Assembly: GCF_900155555.1 (NCBI RefSeq)
Contig: NZ_FUHN01000008.1
Location: 62,001-126,000 of the forward strand
DNA length: 64,000 nucleotides
From: Mobilibacterium timonense
Lineage (GTDB): Bacteria; Bacillota; Clostridia; Peptostreptococcales; Anaerovoracaceae
Reading direction: 5' to 3'
Below are positions 1-8,474 of this stretch, in pieces. The notes beneath the pieces are model-generated. The model ran no database searches. It had not been told where the DNA came from and saw only the letters and a program-made list of their open reading frames with translations. Made by a program: the position numbers and the translations under genes. Numbering within the stretch: the first letter of the stretch is position 1; every line of letters begins with the position of its first letter.

Positions 1-418
1 CCGGCTTGTCCATCTTGTTCAGGACCATGAACTTAGGCGTGTGATACTTGCTGCACATCTCCCAGGCCTTTTCCGTTCCGACCTGGACTCCCTCGGCGGC
101 GTCCACCATGATGATGGCGGCTCCTGCCGTGCTGAGAGCCGAGATGACCTCTCCCTCAAAGTCGAAAAATCCTGGAGTATCGAGGAAGTTGTACTTGTAC
201 CCTTTGTATTCAACGGGAACCAGTGTGGTGTTGATGGAAAATTTCTTCTCTATTTCCATCTTGTCATAGTCGGATACAGTGTTTCCGTCCTCGACTCTTC
301 CGAGTCTCTTGGTAACGCCGGTAGCCAGCAGTGCAGCTTCAATAAAAGTAGTCTTGCCGCAGCCTCCGTGTCCGAGAAGAACAACGTTTCTTACCTTGTC
401 GCTGGAATATCCCTTCAT
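1..418 (-). CDS. EF-G-like translational GTPase, N-terminal part (truncated by window edge)
   Basis: About 139 N-terminal residues of an elongation-factor-G family GTPase, cut by the left edge. The reverse strand begins MKGYSSDKVRNVVLLGHGG. It shows the P-loop GHGGCGKTT, the G3 motif DTPGFFDF and the G4 motif NKMD. Classical EF-G has GHIDAGKT at the P-loop. The GHGGCGKT form, with an MKGYS start, is typical of the second EF-G-like paralogue common in Clostridia, so this is probably not the main fusA, though that cannot be settled from the fragment. The start is supported by GGAGG eight bases upstream of the ATG and by a promoter just beyond. Known role of the family: GTP-driven translocation or ribosome recycling; the exact role here is unknown. 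Confidence 0.85.
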   Translation of the reverse strand, partial: MKGYSSDKVRNVVLLGHGGCGKTTFIEAALLATGVTKRLGRVEDGNTVSDYDKMEIEKKFSINTTLVPVEYKGYKYNFLDTPGFFDFEGEVISALSTAGAAIIMVDAAEGVQVGTEKAWEMCSKYHTPKFMVLNKMDKP

Positions 419-477
419 CTTCGATCCTCCAATCATTTTTGTTTATTTTTGCAGATTTATGCATAACCTGCGTTAAG

Positions 478-506
478 ATTATATCAAACCGACAGCGGTA
501 CTACAA
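478..506 (-). promoter_or_regulatory. Promoter of the EF-G-like gene
   Basis: Reading the minus strand: TTGTAG (501-506), a 17-base spacer and TATAAT (478-483), with TG one base before the -10 (extended -10). It lies about 60 bases upstream of the EF-G-like start codon. No convincing terminator for asnS is seen in the same gap (419-541). Confidence 0.6.
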
Positions 507-541
507 TTCCCCGGCGGTCAAATATCTATCTTCATGCGCGC

Positions 542-1936
542 CTAGAACTCCGCGTTCTTAGGCGTGCGAGGGAACGGCAGCACGTCTCTGATGTTGCTCA
601 TCCCCGTGATGTACATGATGATCCTCTCGAATCCGAGACCGTACCCGGCGTGTTTCACGCCGCCGTACTTCCGGAGATCCATGTACCAGTCGTAACTGGA
701 GCCGCCGATGCCCAGTTCCTCCATCCTTCTTGACAGCACGTCGAAGCGCTCTTCCCTCTGGCTTCCGCCGATGATCTCCCCGACTCCTGGCACAAGCATG
801 TCGCATGCGGCCACGGTCTTCCCGTCGTCGTTGAGCCTCATGTAGAAGGCCTTGATGTCCTTAGGATAATCCGTCACGAAAATAGGCTTCTTGAACACCT
901 CCTCCGTGAGGTATCTCTCGTGCTCGGTCTGCAGGTCGATGCCCCACTCTACAGGGTACTCGAACTTCCTGTCCGCCTTCTTGAGGATGTCCACGGCCTC
1001 GGTGTAGGTCACCCTGCGGAATTCCGAGTTCACTATGTGGTTCAGCCTGTCCAGAAGGCCCTTGTCGATGAACTTATTGAAGAACTCCATCTCCTCTGGA
1101 GCGTTCTCCAGAACGTAGCTGATGATGTACTTCACCATGTCCTCCGCCAGATCCATGTCGTCCTGAAGGTCGGCGAATGCGATCTCAGGCTCGATCATCC
1201 AGAACTCGGAGGCGTGGCGGGCGGTGTTGGAGTTCTCGGCCCTGAATGTAGGCCCGAACGTATAGACGTTCCTGAAGGCCAGTGCAAATGCCTCCGCCTC
1301 CAGCTGTCCGGATACGGTCAGGTTCGTCTCCTTGCCGAAGAAGTCCTGGGAATAGTCTATGGAGCCGTCTTCGTTCCTCGGGATGTTGTCCAGGTCGAGG
1401 GTGGTCACCTGGAACATCTCTCCTGCTCCCTCTGCGTCGCTTCCCGTGATCAGAGGAGCGTGGACGTATACGAAGTTCCTCTCCTGGAAAAATTTATGTA
1501 TGGCGTAGGCCACCAGGCTGCGCACCCTAAACACCGCGGAAAAGGTGTTGCTCCTCGGGCGCAGATGTGCGATCTCCCTGAGGAACTCCATGGAGTGGCG
1601 CTTGTTCTGGAGCGGGTAGTCGGCGTCCGATCCCGCCTCCACCACTATCTCCAGGGCCTTGATCTCAAAAGGCTGTTTGGCCTCCGGAGTAAGGCGGAAC
1701 ATGCCCCTGACCATGAGGCCGGAGGCCAGATGAGCCTTGGCTATCTCATCGTAGTTCTCGAGATCTTCGGCCTCGTAGACCACCTGCACCGGCTTGAAGA
1801 AGGTGCCATCGTTCAGCTCGATGAAGCCGAATTTCTTTGAATTTCGATTGTTCCTGATCCAGCCTCTCACCACGATCTCCTGATCGGCATACTTCTCACT
1901 GTTCCGAAACAACTCTCTGATCTCGATATCTTTCAT
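542..1936 (-). CDS. asnS: Asparagine--tRNA ligase
   Basis: 464 residues, the normal length for bacterial AsnRS. It charges tRNA-Asn with asparagine in the cytoplasm. The N-terminal OB-fold anticodon-binding domain occupies about residues 15-110 ([20 protein letters not shown]). The class II catalytic domain follows, with motif 2 around [17 protein letters not shown], a GGSQREER segment and motif 3 GLGFERI near the C-terminus. The Asn-type rather than Asp-type assignment rests on the short size and the absence of the AspRS insertion domain. It is likely transcribed alone: the upstream gene mgsA ends in a hairpin, and a promoter-like pair lies between them. AGGAA lies about nine bases before the ATG. 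Confidence 0.95.
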   Translation of the reverse strand: MKDIEIRELFRNSEKYADQEIVVRGWIRNNRNSKKFGFIELNDGTFFKPVQVVYEAEDLENYDEIAKAHLASGLMVRGMFRLTPEAKQPFEIKALEIVVEAGSDADYPLQNKRHSMEFLREIAHLRPRSNTFSAVFRVRSLVAYAIHKFFQERNFVYVHAPLITGSDAEGAGEMFQVTTLDLDNIPRNEDGSIDYSQDFFGKETNLTVSGQLEAEAFALAFRNVYTFGPTFRAENSNTARHASEFWMIEPEIAFADLQDDMDLAEDMVKYIISYVLENAPEEMEFFNKFIDKGLLDRLNHIVNSEFRRVTYTEAVDILKKADRKFEYPVEWGIDLQTEHERYLTEEVFKKPIFVTDYPKDIKAFYMRLNDDGKTVAACDMLVPGVGEIIGGSQREERFDVLSRRMEELGIGGSSYDWYMDLRKYGGVKHAGYGLGFERIIMYITGMSNIRDVLPFPRTPKNAEF

Positions 1937-1989
1937 AGATTGATTCCTTCCTACGGGTAAAATTTCTTAATATTGTCTCAACAAGACAA

Positions 1990-2018
1990 AGTATAACATA
2001 GGGGTGTATTCTTTTCCA
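1990..2018 (-). promoter_or_regulatory. Candidate asnS promoter
   Basis: Minus strand TGGAAA (2013-2018), 17 bases, TATACT (1990-1995). Each hexamer matches the sigma-A consensus at 4-5 positions. The promoter sits directly after the mgsA terminator. No T-box leader structure was recognised in the short leader. Confidence 0.4.
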
Positions 2019-2021
2019 CAC

Positions 2022-2073
2022 AAAAAGAGGCCCCAAGCCGTACAGCGCAAGGGCTGAAAGCCGGCGGCCCCTT
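2022..2073 (-). terminator. Terminator after mgsA
   Basis: The minus strand gives AAGGGGCC pairing with GGCCTCTT (one G-T pair), an inner AGCC/GGCT pair and a run of T (2022-2026). It begins four bases after the mgsA stop codon and closes the hydS-phosphatase-rarA-mgsA operon. Confidence 0.65.
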
Positions 2074-2076
2074 CTC

Positions 2077-2565
2077 CTATCTTCTGGCGTTTATCTCCGC
2101 CTGGATGTCTTTTTCACGCCTGCTGTTCAGCTCCGTGTAGTCCTCCTCGGTGCCGGAGTACTCGCTGTCGAAGAACTTGCTGGTGATCATGAAATCAGCA
2201 GTGGCCCTGTTGGAAGCGTAGGGAATGTTGTAGACGTTGGCGATGCGGAGCAGCGCCTTGATGTCGGGATCGTGGGGCTGTGCCTCCAGGGGATCGCTGA
2301 AAAAGATCACCATGTCGATCTGGCCTTCCGCTATCCTGGCGCCCACCTCCTGGTCTCCACCAAGAGGGCCGCTCTTAAGAGCCTCCACAGGGAGTCCCGT
2401 GTTTGCCGAGATCAGCTTTGCCGTCGTCCCCGTTCCGCACAGAAAGTGCCTTCCCAGTATCTCCTTGTTGCTCTTGCACCAGTCCACCATGGTGTCCTTC
2501 TTGTGGTCGTGGGCTATGAGAGCTATCCTCTTCTGTGCTTTCATAGTCTTCTGGTTTTCTTTCAT
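2077..2565 (-). CDS. mgsA: Methylglyoxal synthase
   Basis: 162 residues. It converts dihydroxyacetone phosphate to methylglyoxal and phosphate, an escape route that releases phosphate when triose phosphates accumulate. Family signatures seen: [10 protein letters not shown] at the N-terminus, the phosphate-binding [10 protein letters not shown], and [14 protein letters not shown] containing the catalytic Asp of the E. coli enzyme. The C-terminal tail is charged. The ATG is preceded by AAGAGGTGA at good spacing and lies seven bases after the rarA stop, so it is the last gene of an operon with hydS, the phosphatase and rarA. A second Met at residue 8 could also start translation. Confidence 0.93.
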   Translation of the reverse strand: MKENQKTMKAQKRIALIAHDHKKDTMVDWCKSNKEILGRHFLCGTGTTAKLISANTGLPVEALKSGPLGGDQEVGARIAEGQIDMVIFFSDPLEAQPHDPDIKALLRIANVYNIPYASNRATADFMITSKFFDSEYSGTEEDYTELNSRREKDIQAEINARR

Positions 2566-2571
2566 TTCTCG

Positions 2572-3918
2572 TCACCTCTTCTTTCTCTGCTCTTCCTTCC
2601 ATTTTTTTATCTGCTCCAGACGCTGTCCGTATCTTACCTCAAGCCCCTGGTCCGAAGGGTGGTAATAGGTCTTTCCCTTCAGGGAGTCCGGCAGACACTC
2701 CATGTCCGTAATGTGTCCTTCATAATCGTGGGCGTACTTGTATCCCTCTCCGTAGCCCTGGTCCTTCATGAGGCGTGTCGGAGCGTTCCGGATGTTCATC
2801 GGCACCGGCTCCGCCAGCTGCTTCATGGCGTCCTTCTTCGCATCCAGGTAGGCGGTCTCCATGGCGTTGGACTTCGGCGCCAGAGCCATGTACACCACCG
2901 CCTGGGTGAGGTTGACGCTGCACTCCGGCATCCCGATGTAGTGGCAGGCCTGGTACGCCGCGACGGCGAGCTCCAAGGCTCTCGGGTCAGCCATGCCCAC
3001 GTCTTCCGAGGAAAATCTTATTATTCTCCTGGCGATGTACAGCGGCTCCTCTCCCGCCTCCAGCATCCTGGCGAGCCAGTATACCGCCGCGTCGGGGTCT
3101 GAGTTTCTCATGCTCTTGTGGAGGGCCGAGATCAGGTTGTAGTGTTCCTCTCCGTTCTTGTCATACAGCAAAGACTTCCTGGAAAGGCACTGCTCCATCA
3201 CCTGTTCCGTCACGTGTATGGTGCCATTGCTGTCTATGTCGCCGTTCAGGACGACTATCTCCAGGGTGGAAAGGGCGTTTCTTGCATCCCCGTTGGAAAA
3301 GGCGGCGATCGCCGCGATCTTGTCATCGCTTATGTCCACGTCGCTCCTGCCGAATCCCCTGGGGTCGGTGACCGCACGCCTCAGCAGAGTCTCGATATCC
3401 TTTTTTTCAAGCTGCTTCAGCACGAACACCCGGCATCTGGACAGGAGAGCGCCGTTCACCTCGAAGGACGGATTCTCGGTCGTGGCGCCGATGAGGATGA
3501 TGCTTCCCTTTTCCACGAAGGGCAGAAAAGCGTCCTGCTGTGCCTTGTTGAACCTGTGGATCTCATCCACGAAGAGGATCGTCCTCTGGCCGAACCGCCT
3601 GTTTTTCTCTGCGTCCTCCATCACCTGGCGTATCTCTTTGATGCCGCTGGTGACCGCAGAAAAATCGATGAAACGCGCTTTCGTTTCGTGGGCGATTATC
3701 CGGGCGAGGGTGGTCTTGCCGACTCCAGGAGGGCCCCAGAAGATCATGGAGGTCACCTGGTCCTGCTGGATCACCCTGGTGAGCACCTTCCCCGGCCCAA
3801 GCAGGTGATCCTGCCCCACGAACTCGTCCAGGCTCACCGGCCGCATCCTGGCGGCAAGCGGCTGGAGCCTGTCGTCTCCCGTATTGATCTGTTCGTCGGT
3901 GAATGACATCTGTTCCAT
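2572..3918 (-). CDS. rarA: Replication-associated recombination protein A (RarA/MgsA AAA+ ATPase)
   Basis: 448 residues. AAA+ clamp-loader-like ATPase that acts at stalled replication forks. Walker A is GPPGVGKT and Walker B LFVDEIHRF; sensor 1 is in GATTENPSFEVN and an arginine finger in LLSRCRVF. The C-terminal tetramerisation region is complete (AVYMALAPKSNA... TYYHPSDQG). The ATG overlaps the stop of the upstream phosphatase gene (TGATG), indicating translational coupling; an in-frame Met three codons later is an alternative start. In E. coli literature RarA is also called MgsA (maintenance of genome stability), a name clash with the unrelated methylglyoxal synthase immediately downstream here. 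Confidence 0.93.
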   Translation of the reverse strand: MEQMSFTDEQINTGDDRLQPLAARMRPVSLDEFVGQDHLLGPGKVLTRVIQQDQVTSMIFWGPPGVGKTTLARIIAHETKARFIDFSAVTSGIKEIRQVMEDAEKNRRFGQRTILFVDEIHRFNKAQQDAFLPFVEKGSIILIGATTENPSFEVNGALLSRCRVFVLKQLEKKDIETLLRRAVTDPRGFGRSDVDISDDKIAAIAAFSNGDARNALSTLEIVVLNGDIDSNGTIHVTEQVMEQCLSRKSLLYDKNGEEHYNLISALHKSMRNSDPDAAVYWLARMLEAGEEPLYIARRIIRFSSEDVGMADPRALELAVAAYQACHYIGMPECSVNLTQAVVYMALAPKSNAMETAYLDAKKDAMKQLAEPVPMNIRNAPTRLMKDQGYGEGYKYAHDYEGHITDMECLPDSLKGKTYYHPSDQGLEVRYGQRLEQIKKWKEEQRKKR

Positions 3919-5090
3919 CAGAACAAGCTCACTTTCACGTTTTTACCCATGGCCTCCAGACAGCTGGTGAGCTCGCCGATCAGGTTCACCTTCACGTTGA
4001 AGCTGATGCTGGTGTTGCTGCCGTGGTGAGCCGGGTTGATGGCCTTGCCCACCATGAAGTTTATGTCCGTGGCCTCTTCAAAAAGGATCCTGCTTATCTC
4101 CGCCGCCGCGTCGTGCTGGAATCCCCACTGCATGTATCCTTCATCTCTGTCGAGATATTCCTTTGCGTATTTGAGGACTTTGTCCATGGTCACGATGCCC
4201 TCTGTGACCAGGTCCACGCCCTCGATCTCAGACGTGGGCGGCACATCCCGGCTCACGATCTTTGACGTGTATGTTATCGGCTTCCCCAGGTAGTCCGCCG
4301 CGATCTTGGCGGTGGTGCCTCCGCAGATGATCTTTTTTCCCTTCTTGGAAAAGAAGATGGACATCATGCGGTCGCAGTCGTCGGGGTCCGCAGGCGGCCC
4401 GAAGAGGAGATTCACCTGCTGCCTCTTTATCACCTTTACTATGCACGCCGTGGCGTCGTCCAGCGGCTTGCCGTCATACAGCTTGTTGCACTCCTCGATC
4501 AGGATCGCGGCCAGAGTCTTGGCGGTGTATCCCACGTGGGAGATGGTGGCCATGAAATCAGCTATGTCGGAGACCTTCCAGTTCATATTGTAGGTCCGTT
4601 CGGCGTTGGCGTGTGGGCACCCGTCGCTCATGGCCACGAAAATATCCCCCTCCTGAAGAGGTATCGCGGACCTGAGGACCTTGTTGCCGTCTATCACGGT
4701 CTCGATGGTCTCGTACTCATAGATCTTGTTGTCCCTGATCATGATGACTTCAGGGTTCTCGAACTGGATGACCTCTGCGGTCTCGTTCTCGATTATGTGG
4801 ATGATGGTGAATGTTGAGTAAGCCACACCGTGGTCCTTGTTGAGCGGAAGTGTGGCTATGATGGTCCTCACGCACTCCTCGAGGCCCAGCCCCTCCGCCA
4901 TCATGGTGGATATGATCTTTGACGTGAGCGTGGACAGGATGCTTGCCTTCACTCCGCTCCCAAGCCCGTCGGCAAGGACCACCACCTTTGAGTTCGGCCC
5001 CTGCTCCACCACGTCCACGTGATCGCCGCAGAGCTGCTCGTCCACGTGGTTTATGCTTCTGTATCCGATGTCAACGCTGAGATCATTCAT
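3918..5090 (-). CDS. SpoIIE-type PP2C serine/threonine phosphatase paired with sensory hydrogenase
   Basis: 390 residues. The first ~220 residues form a PP2C/SpoIIE phosphatase domain with metal-binding aspartate motifs VLADGLGSGVKAS, MSDGCPHAN and DDATACIVKV. The last ~160 residues (from about FGPPADPDDCDRMM) form a second conserved segment not identifiable as a named domain; it contains CGGTTAKIAADYLGK and may bind a partner. No membrane segment. The start codon lies inside the 3' end of the hydrogenase gene (8-base overlap), so the two are co-translated. In related anaerobes such phosphatases accompany group C (PAS-bearing) [FeFe]-hydrogenases, and the pair is thought to relay a hydrogen or redox signal to protein dephosphorylation. 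The target is not visible here. Confidence 0.85.
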   Translation of the reverse strand: MNDLSVDIGYRSINHVDEQLCGDHVDVVEQGPNSKVVVLADGLGSGVKASILSTLTSKIISTMMAEGLGLEECVRTIIATLPLNKDHGVAYSTFTIIHIIENETAEVIQFENPEVIMIRDNKIYEYETIETVIDGNKVLRSAIPLQEGDIFVAMSDGCPHANAERTYNMNWKVSDIADFMATISHVGYTAKTLAAILIEECNKLYDGKPLDDATACIVKVIKRQQVNLLFGPPADPDDCDRMMSIFFSKKGKKIICGGTTAKIAADYLGKPITYTSKIVSRDVPPTSEIEGVDLVTEGIVTMDKVLKYAKEYLDRDEGYMQWGFQHDAAAEISRILFEEATDINFMVGKAINPAHHGSNTSISFNVKVNLIGELTSCLEAMGKNVKVSLF

Positions 5091-6753
5091 CTGATATCGA
5101 CTCCTTAAGTTTGGTCAGGGCTATCTTCGTCTCCGCAGCCGTCTCTCCGAGCAGGGAGGCGATCTCCTGGACGATCCTCATCTGCTTGTCCACCACCTTG
5201 TCCGCGATGTCCGTGGTCTGGAGGCGGATCTCTTCTTTTCTCGCCCTCTCCCTGGCCTCGTCGCTCACGTCTCTCAGGAGGCAGAAGAGCATGCCGTATT
5301 TTTTATCATATAAGACGGTCTCCTCCACGTACCTGTCGTACTCCGCGAGATACAGGCACAGGAAAATCTGCCGCCCGCCCTCCATGGCGTCGATGAAAGG
5401 CTTCGGCTCGAGCAGAGTCACCACCTGCTCACCCTTTACGTCCGAAGGCATCCTCACGTTCAGGATCTTGCATGCTGCAGGGTTTATCTGCTGTATCTCC
5501 ATCCTCTCGTTCACGACTATGATGCCGTTAGGAGTGCTGTCGAACATGATATTGGACATGTCCTCGGCCTTGTTTCTCATGTACGGCAGGCACATGCCGA
5601 TCTCGGCCTTGCCCTGTATGACGGCGATGGCCTTGTCCCTGCAGGTCTCGTATCCGCAGGTGCCGCAGTTCAGCTCGTCCGCCGGTGTGTACTTGCCCAT
5701 GCGCCTCAGGGTGGCCTGGATCTCCCTTTCCGGCGGCTTGATGCTGTCCATCTTTATCACCTCGAAGCCCTTCCTGATCTGGTTCAGATCGGGCTGCTCC
5801 ACCGGAAAGTCCTCCATCCCGGCATACTGGGCTATGGCCATGTACTCCGCCACAGGATGGGAGTTGTACTTCTCCATTACAGGGCCGTTCATGCAGCTCC
5901 CTGCGCATGCGGACATCTCTATGAAAAGCTTCCCGTCCCCGCCTTTTCTTATGTCCTCCAGGGCAGCCATGCAGTTCTCCACGCCGTCCACCACCAGGTA
6001 TTTCACATCCGGGTTCCTCTTCTCCATCGACTTGAGGATCCCTCCTGATGTAGGAAAGATCCTGGTCTTTGAGTCGTTTCTGAATTTCATGGACCGGGTG
6101 AGCTCTATCCCCTCGTCCTCCAGCCACCGGCTCAGGTCCTCGAAGGTGAGGGTCCCGTCTACTATGTCGTCATACTGAAGGGCCTCGTCCTTCTTGGCCA
6201 CGCACGGCCCTATGAACACCACCTTTGCATCAGGGTGTCTCCTCTTGATGTCGAGAGCATGGGCCTGCATAGGACTGGCAATGTCTATGAGCCTGTTCAG
6301 AAGGTCCGGATAGTGCTTCTGGATCAACAGGTTCACGGCGTGGCAGCAGGAGGAGATCATGCACTCCTCGTCTCCCGCATCCACCATCTTGTCGTATTCT
6401 CTCTTTACTATCGTGGCTCCGATGGCGGTCTCCTCCGCTCCGGCGAACCCCAGCTTTCTCACCGCCTCATCTATGGACTCGATGCCCACGTTGTAGTTGG
6501 CTACAAATGACGGGGCCATGCTCACGTAAACGGGAGCGTCGTCCTGGAGCATCACCTTTATGGCTTCCCTGTCGTCCACGATCTCCTTGGCGTTCTGAGG
6601 ACAGACAACAAAACACGTGCCGCAGAGGATGCACTCCTCGTCGATGATGTGGGCCTGACCGCCCGAGAACCGTATGGCCTTCACAGGGCAGTGGCGTATG
6701 CATTTATAGCAGTTCTGACAATTCGACTTCTTCAGTCTCAAGACCTGGGACAT
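5083..6753 (-). CDS. hydS: Group-C-type (sensory) [FeFe]-hydrogenase with C-terminal FeS and PAS domains
   Basis: 556 residues from the ATG at 6753, chosen because GGGAGG lies 6 bases upstream; the longer frame to 6846 has no site. Domains: two [4Fe-4S] motifs (C12-C15-C18-C22 and C41-C44-C47-C51); an H-cluster domain with L1 SSCCHAVN (C136, C137), L2 GPCVAKK (C184) and L3 MSACAGSCMNGP (C283, C287); an extra four-Cys FeS module (C362, C365, C370, C387); a PAS domain at roughly 395-500; then a helical tail. All H-cluster ligand cysteines are present, but L1 and L3 differ from catalytic enzymes (TSCCPxW becomes SSCCHAV; CPGGCxxGGGQP becomes CAGSCMNGP, and the L2 Met is Gly). This fits a sensor rather than a bulk hydrogenase. 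Operon with the phosphatase, rarA and mgsA. Confidence 0.88.
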   Translation of the reverse strand: MSQVLRLKKSNCQNCYKCIRHCPVKAIRFSGGQAHIIDEECILCGTCFVVCPQNAKEIVDDREAIKVMLQDDAPVYVSMAPSFVANYNVGIESIDEAVRKLGFAGAEETAIGATIVKREYDKMVDAGDEECMISSCCHAVNLLIQKHYPDLLNRLIDIASPMQAHALDIKRRHPDAKVVFIGPCVAKKDEALQYDDIVDGTLTFEDLSRWLEDEGIELTRSMKFRNDSKTRIFPTSGGILKSMEKRNPDVKYLVVDGVENCMAALEDIRKGGDGKLFIEMSACAGSCMNGPVMEKYNSHPVAEYMAIAQYAGMEDFPVEQPDLNQIRKGFEVIKMDSIKPPEREIQATLRRMGKYTPADELNCGTCGYETCRDKAIAVIQGKAEIGMCLPYMRNKAEDMSNIMFDSTPNGIIVVNERMEIQQINPAACKILNVRMPSDVKGEQVVTLLEPKPFIDAMEGGRQIFLCLYLAEYDRYVEETVLYDKKYGMLFCLLRDVSDEARERARKEEIRLQTTDIADKVVDKQMRIVQEIASLLGETAAETKIALTKLKESISDE

Positions 6754-6937
6754 GGCTTCCCTCCCGAAAAAACCTCTCTGAGTTTCACGCCGGCGGTCTG
6801 CCGACGGTACAATACTAACTATATCATCAGCGGCCCTTCTTGTCATTTATTTCACCGCCGGGTCCGCCGCTGAACGACCGTCCCGTGAGGCAGAAAAAGA
6901 TTTGATTTTCCGCCGTTTGTGTTGAAACTAATACATC

Positions 6938-6966
6938 TTGAACGGCGATTTTTTTTGTTTTAACAT
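6938..6966 (+). promoter_or_regulatory. Promoter of the IclR-family regulator
   Basis: TTGAAC (6938-6943), 17-base spacer with an oligo-T stretch, TAACAT (6961-6966). The divergent hydS start is about 190 bases away; its own promoter could not be assigned with confidence in 6754-6937. Confidence 0.55.
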
Positions 6967-6980
6967 GTATGCAATACATG
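6964..6980. promoter_or_regulatory. Palindromic operator candidate at the iclR promoter
   Basis: CATGTAT-GCA-ATACATG, a perfect 7-base inverted repeat with 3-base spacer. It overlaps the -10 hexamer and the expected start point, a classic position for autorepression by the downstream IclR-type protein. It differs in sequence from the GTTCTA/TAGAAC sites found before the metabolic operons. Confidence 0.5.
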
Positions 6981-7054
6981 AAGCTAAAAGAATATCGTCC
7001 TGCTCAGGCAAGGCATATACCCGCGCCCCCGGGACAGGCGAGAGGAAAAGAAAA

Positions 7055-7846
7055 ATGGCAGAAAAAAGCACCGACAAGTCTTCAGTCATCATCAACTCTG
7101 TGAGCCGTACGCTGGACATCCTGGAATATCTCTACACGGCCGGACAGGGGGTGGCGGTATCCCAGATCAGCAAAGATCTGGATCTCTACAAGAGCACCGT
7201 GTTCCGGTCGCTGGCCACGCTCCAGAGCAGGGGATACGTGATACAGGATCCGAAGAGCGAGCTCTACATGCTGGGGCCTAAGATCTTCGCATTTTCCCCG
7301 TCCCGCTACGGATCCAGCGGGCTTCCCGAGCTGATCCACCCTTATCTCGACAAGCTGAACGCCAGATTCTGGGATGCGGTGAATCTGGGACAGCTTTCCA
7401 GAAGCAGCGACGGTATGTACCACATCATGATCGTGGGAGAGTGCGCAAGCCGCTTGTCCCTGGGTGCGAAGATCGAGGTCGGCTCCATGAGCGAGTGCTA
7501 CTGCGCTTCACTGGGAAAGTGCCTGCTGGCCTTTTCCGACAATATAGATCTTTCAGTGTACGAAAACGCGAAGATGGAAAAGTTCACCGAAAACACCATC
7601 ACCACGGTGGACGGTCTCCGCAGAGAGCTCGAGAAAGTGAGGGAGCAGGGATACGCCATAGACAACGAGGAAAGGGAAAAAGGCCTGTACTGTATAGGCG
7701 TCCCGATCCTCAGAGACGGCGCGGCGGTCGCTGCCTTCAGTCTCTCCGGTCCGGTGACCAGGACGAGGGACGACCACCGGGAGGAAAAGATAGAATACAT
7801 GAAAGAGCTGAGCAAGCAGATCACGAAGGATCTGTTCATAAACTAG
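7055..7846 (+). CDS. IclR-family transcriptional regulator
   Basis: 263 residues from the ATG at 7055, chosen for the GAGAGG nine bases upstream; the in-frame extension to 6938 is preceded by no ribosome site. The N-terminal winged helix-turn-helix is at about residues 10-70 (TLDILEYLYTAG, ISKDLDLYKSTVFRSLATLQSRGYV). The C-terminal IclR effector-binding (GAF-like) domain runs from about 80 to 255 (YCASLGKCLLAF, GVPILRDGAAVAAFSLSGP). IclR proteins bind short palindromes and are often released by a metabolite of the pathway they control. It is convergent with the 2-oxoacid oxidoreductase operon and is the nearest candidate regulator for that operon; the effector is unknown. Confidence 0.88.
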   Translation: MAEKSTDKSSVIINSVSRTLDILEYLYTAGQGVAVSQISKDLDLYKSTVFRSLATLQSRGYVIQDPKSELYMLGPKIFAFSPSRYGSSGLPELIHPYLDKLNARFWDAVNLGQLSRSSDGMYHIMIVGECASRLSLGAKIEVGSMSECYCASLGKCLLAFSDNIDLSVYENAKMEKFTENTITTVDGLRRELEKVREQGYAIDNEEREKGLYCIGVPILRDGAAVAAFSLSGPVTRTRDDHREEKIEYMKELSKQITKDLFIN

Positions 7847-7854
7847 ATGAGAAA

Positions 7855-7885
7855 GAGCTGCCCCTGACGGAGCAGCCCTTTTTTT
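7855..7885 (+). terminator. Terminator between iclR and the oxidoreductase operon (bidirectional)
   Basis: GAGCTGC pairs with GCAGCCC (one mismatch) around a CC-TGAC-GG inner loop, followed by seven T. On the other strand the same hairpin is followed by TTTCT, so it can also end the convergent operon whose last gene stops at 7925. Confidence 0.75.
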
Positions 7886-7924
7886 ACCTTTTATCTGCCA
7901 TTTACCAGTGCCGTCTTGGGCGGA

Positions 7925-8461
7925 TCAAAGGCCGTATCCTGCCTCTACGCACTTGCAGTTTCCTTCGTTGAACCTGCCCTTTCCCTGCTTTTCGAAGTAG
8001 GAGCACATGGAATCCTCGAACTCCTTCCGAGAGAAGAGCTCAGAATCCTTTATCACGCTTCCCAGCATGCAGAGGTTCGCATTCCTCTCGCTCTTCAGCT
8101 CGATGGCGAGGTCGGTCGCAGGAACTTTCACCACCTTGATGTCGTCCCTGTATTTCCTGTCAGGGTCGACCATGGAGCTGTTAACGTACAGAGTCCCGCC
8201 AGGTGCCATGGATCCCTCGTAGATGTCAACCGCAGACGTGCTCATTGCGATGAGGATGTCCGGATGGTCGGCATACGGCGTCGCGATCTTCTTGTCGCTG
8301 ATGATGACGTTGCAATTGGCGTTTCCACCCCTCATCTCATTGCCGTACGAAGGGAACCAGGTCACCGAAAGTTCCTTGTCATAGGCCGCATACATGAGGA
8401 GCTTTCCTGCCGTGAGAACTCCCTGGCCTCCAAGGCCTGCGCAAATTACTCTCCTTATCAT
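7925..8461 (-). CDS. 2-oxoacid:ferredoxin oxidoreductase, gamma subunit
   Basis: 178 residues. Gamma subunit of a four-polypeptide 2-oxoacid:ferredoxin oxidoreductase (KorC/VorC/PorC-gamma family). The hallmark GLGGQGVLTAGK is at the N-terminus, with SYGNEMRGGNANCNVIIS after it, as expected for this fold. It helps assemble the complex that oxidatively decarboxylates 2-oxo acids to acyl-CoA, passing electrons to ferredoxin. It is the last gene of the operon delta-alpha-beta-gamma, 13 bases after the beta gene. The sequence does not fix which 2-oxo acid is used. The neighbourhood (aminotransferase, butyrate kinase, PduL) favours branched-chain or other amino-acid-derived acids. Confidence 0.9.
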   Translation of the reverse strand: MIRRVICAGLGGQGVLTAGKLLMYAAYDKELSVTWFPSYGNEMRGGNANCNVIISDKKIATPYADHPDILIAMSTSAVDIYEGSMAPGGTLYVNSSMVDPDRKYRDDIKVVKVPATDLAIELKSERNANLCMLGSVIKDSELFSRKEFEDSMCSYFEKQGKGRFNEGNCKCVEAGYGL

Positions 8462-8474
8462 CGCTGCCTCCCTC

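Noticed and set aside
1937-2021. T-box or other amino-acid riboswitch before asnS
   Set aside because: The leader is too short and no specifier stem or conserved T-box sequence was found.
5083-6753. Main hydrogen-producing hydrogenase
   Set aside because: L1-L3 loops deviate from catalytic forms, a PAS domain is present, and the partner is a phosphatase rather than NADH or ferredoxin subunits.
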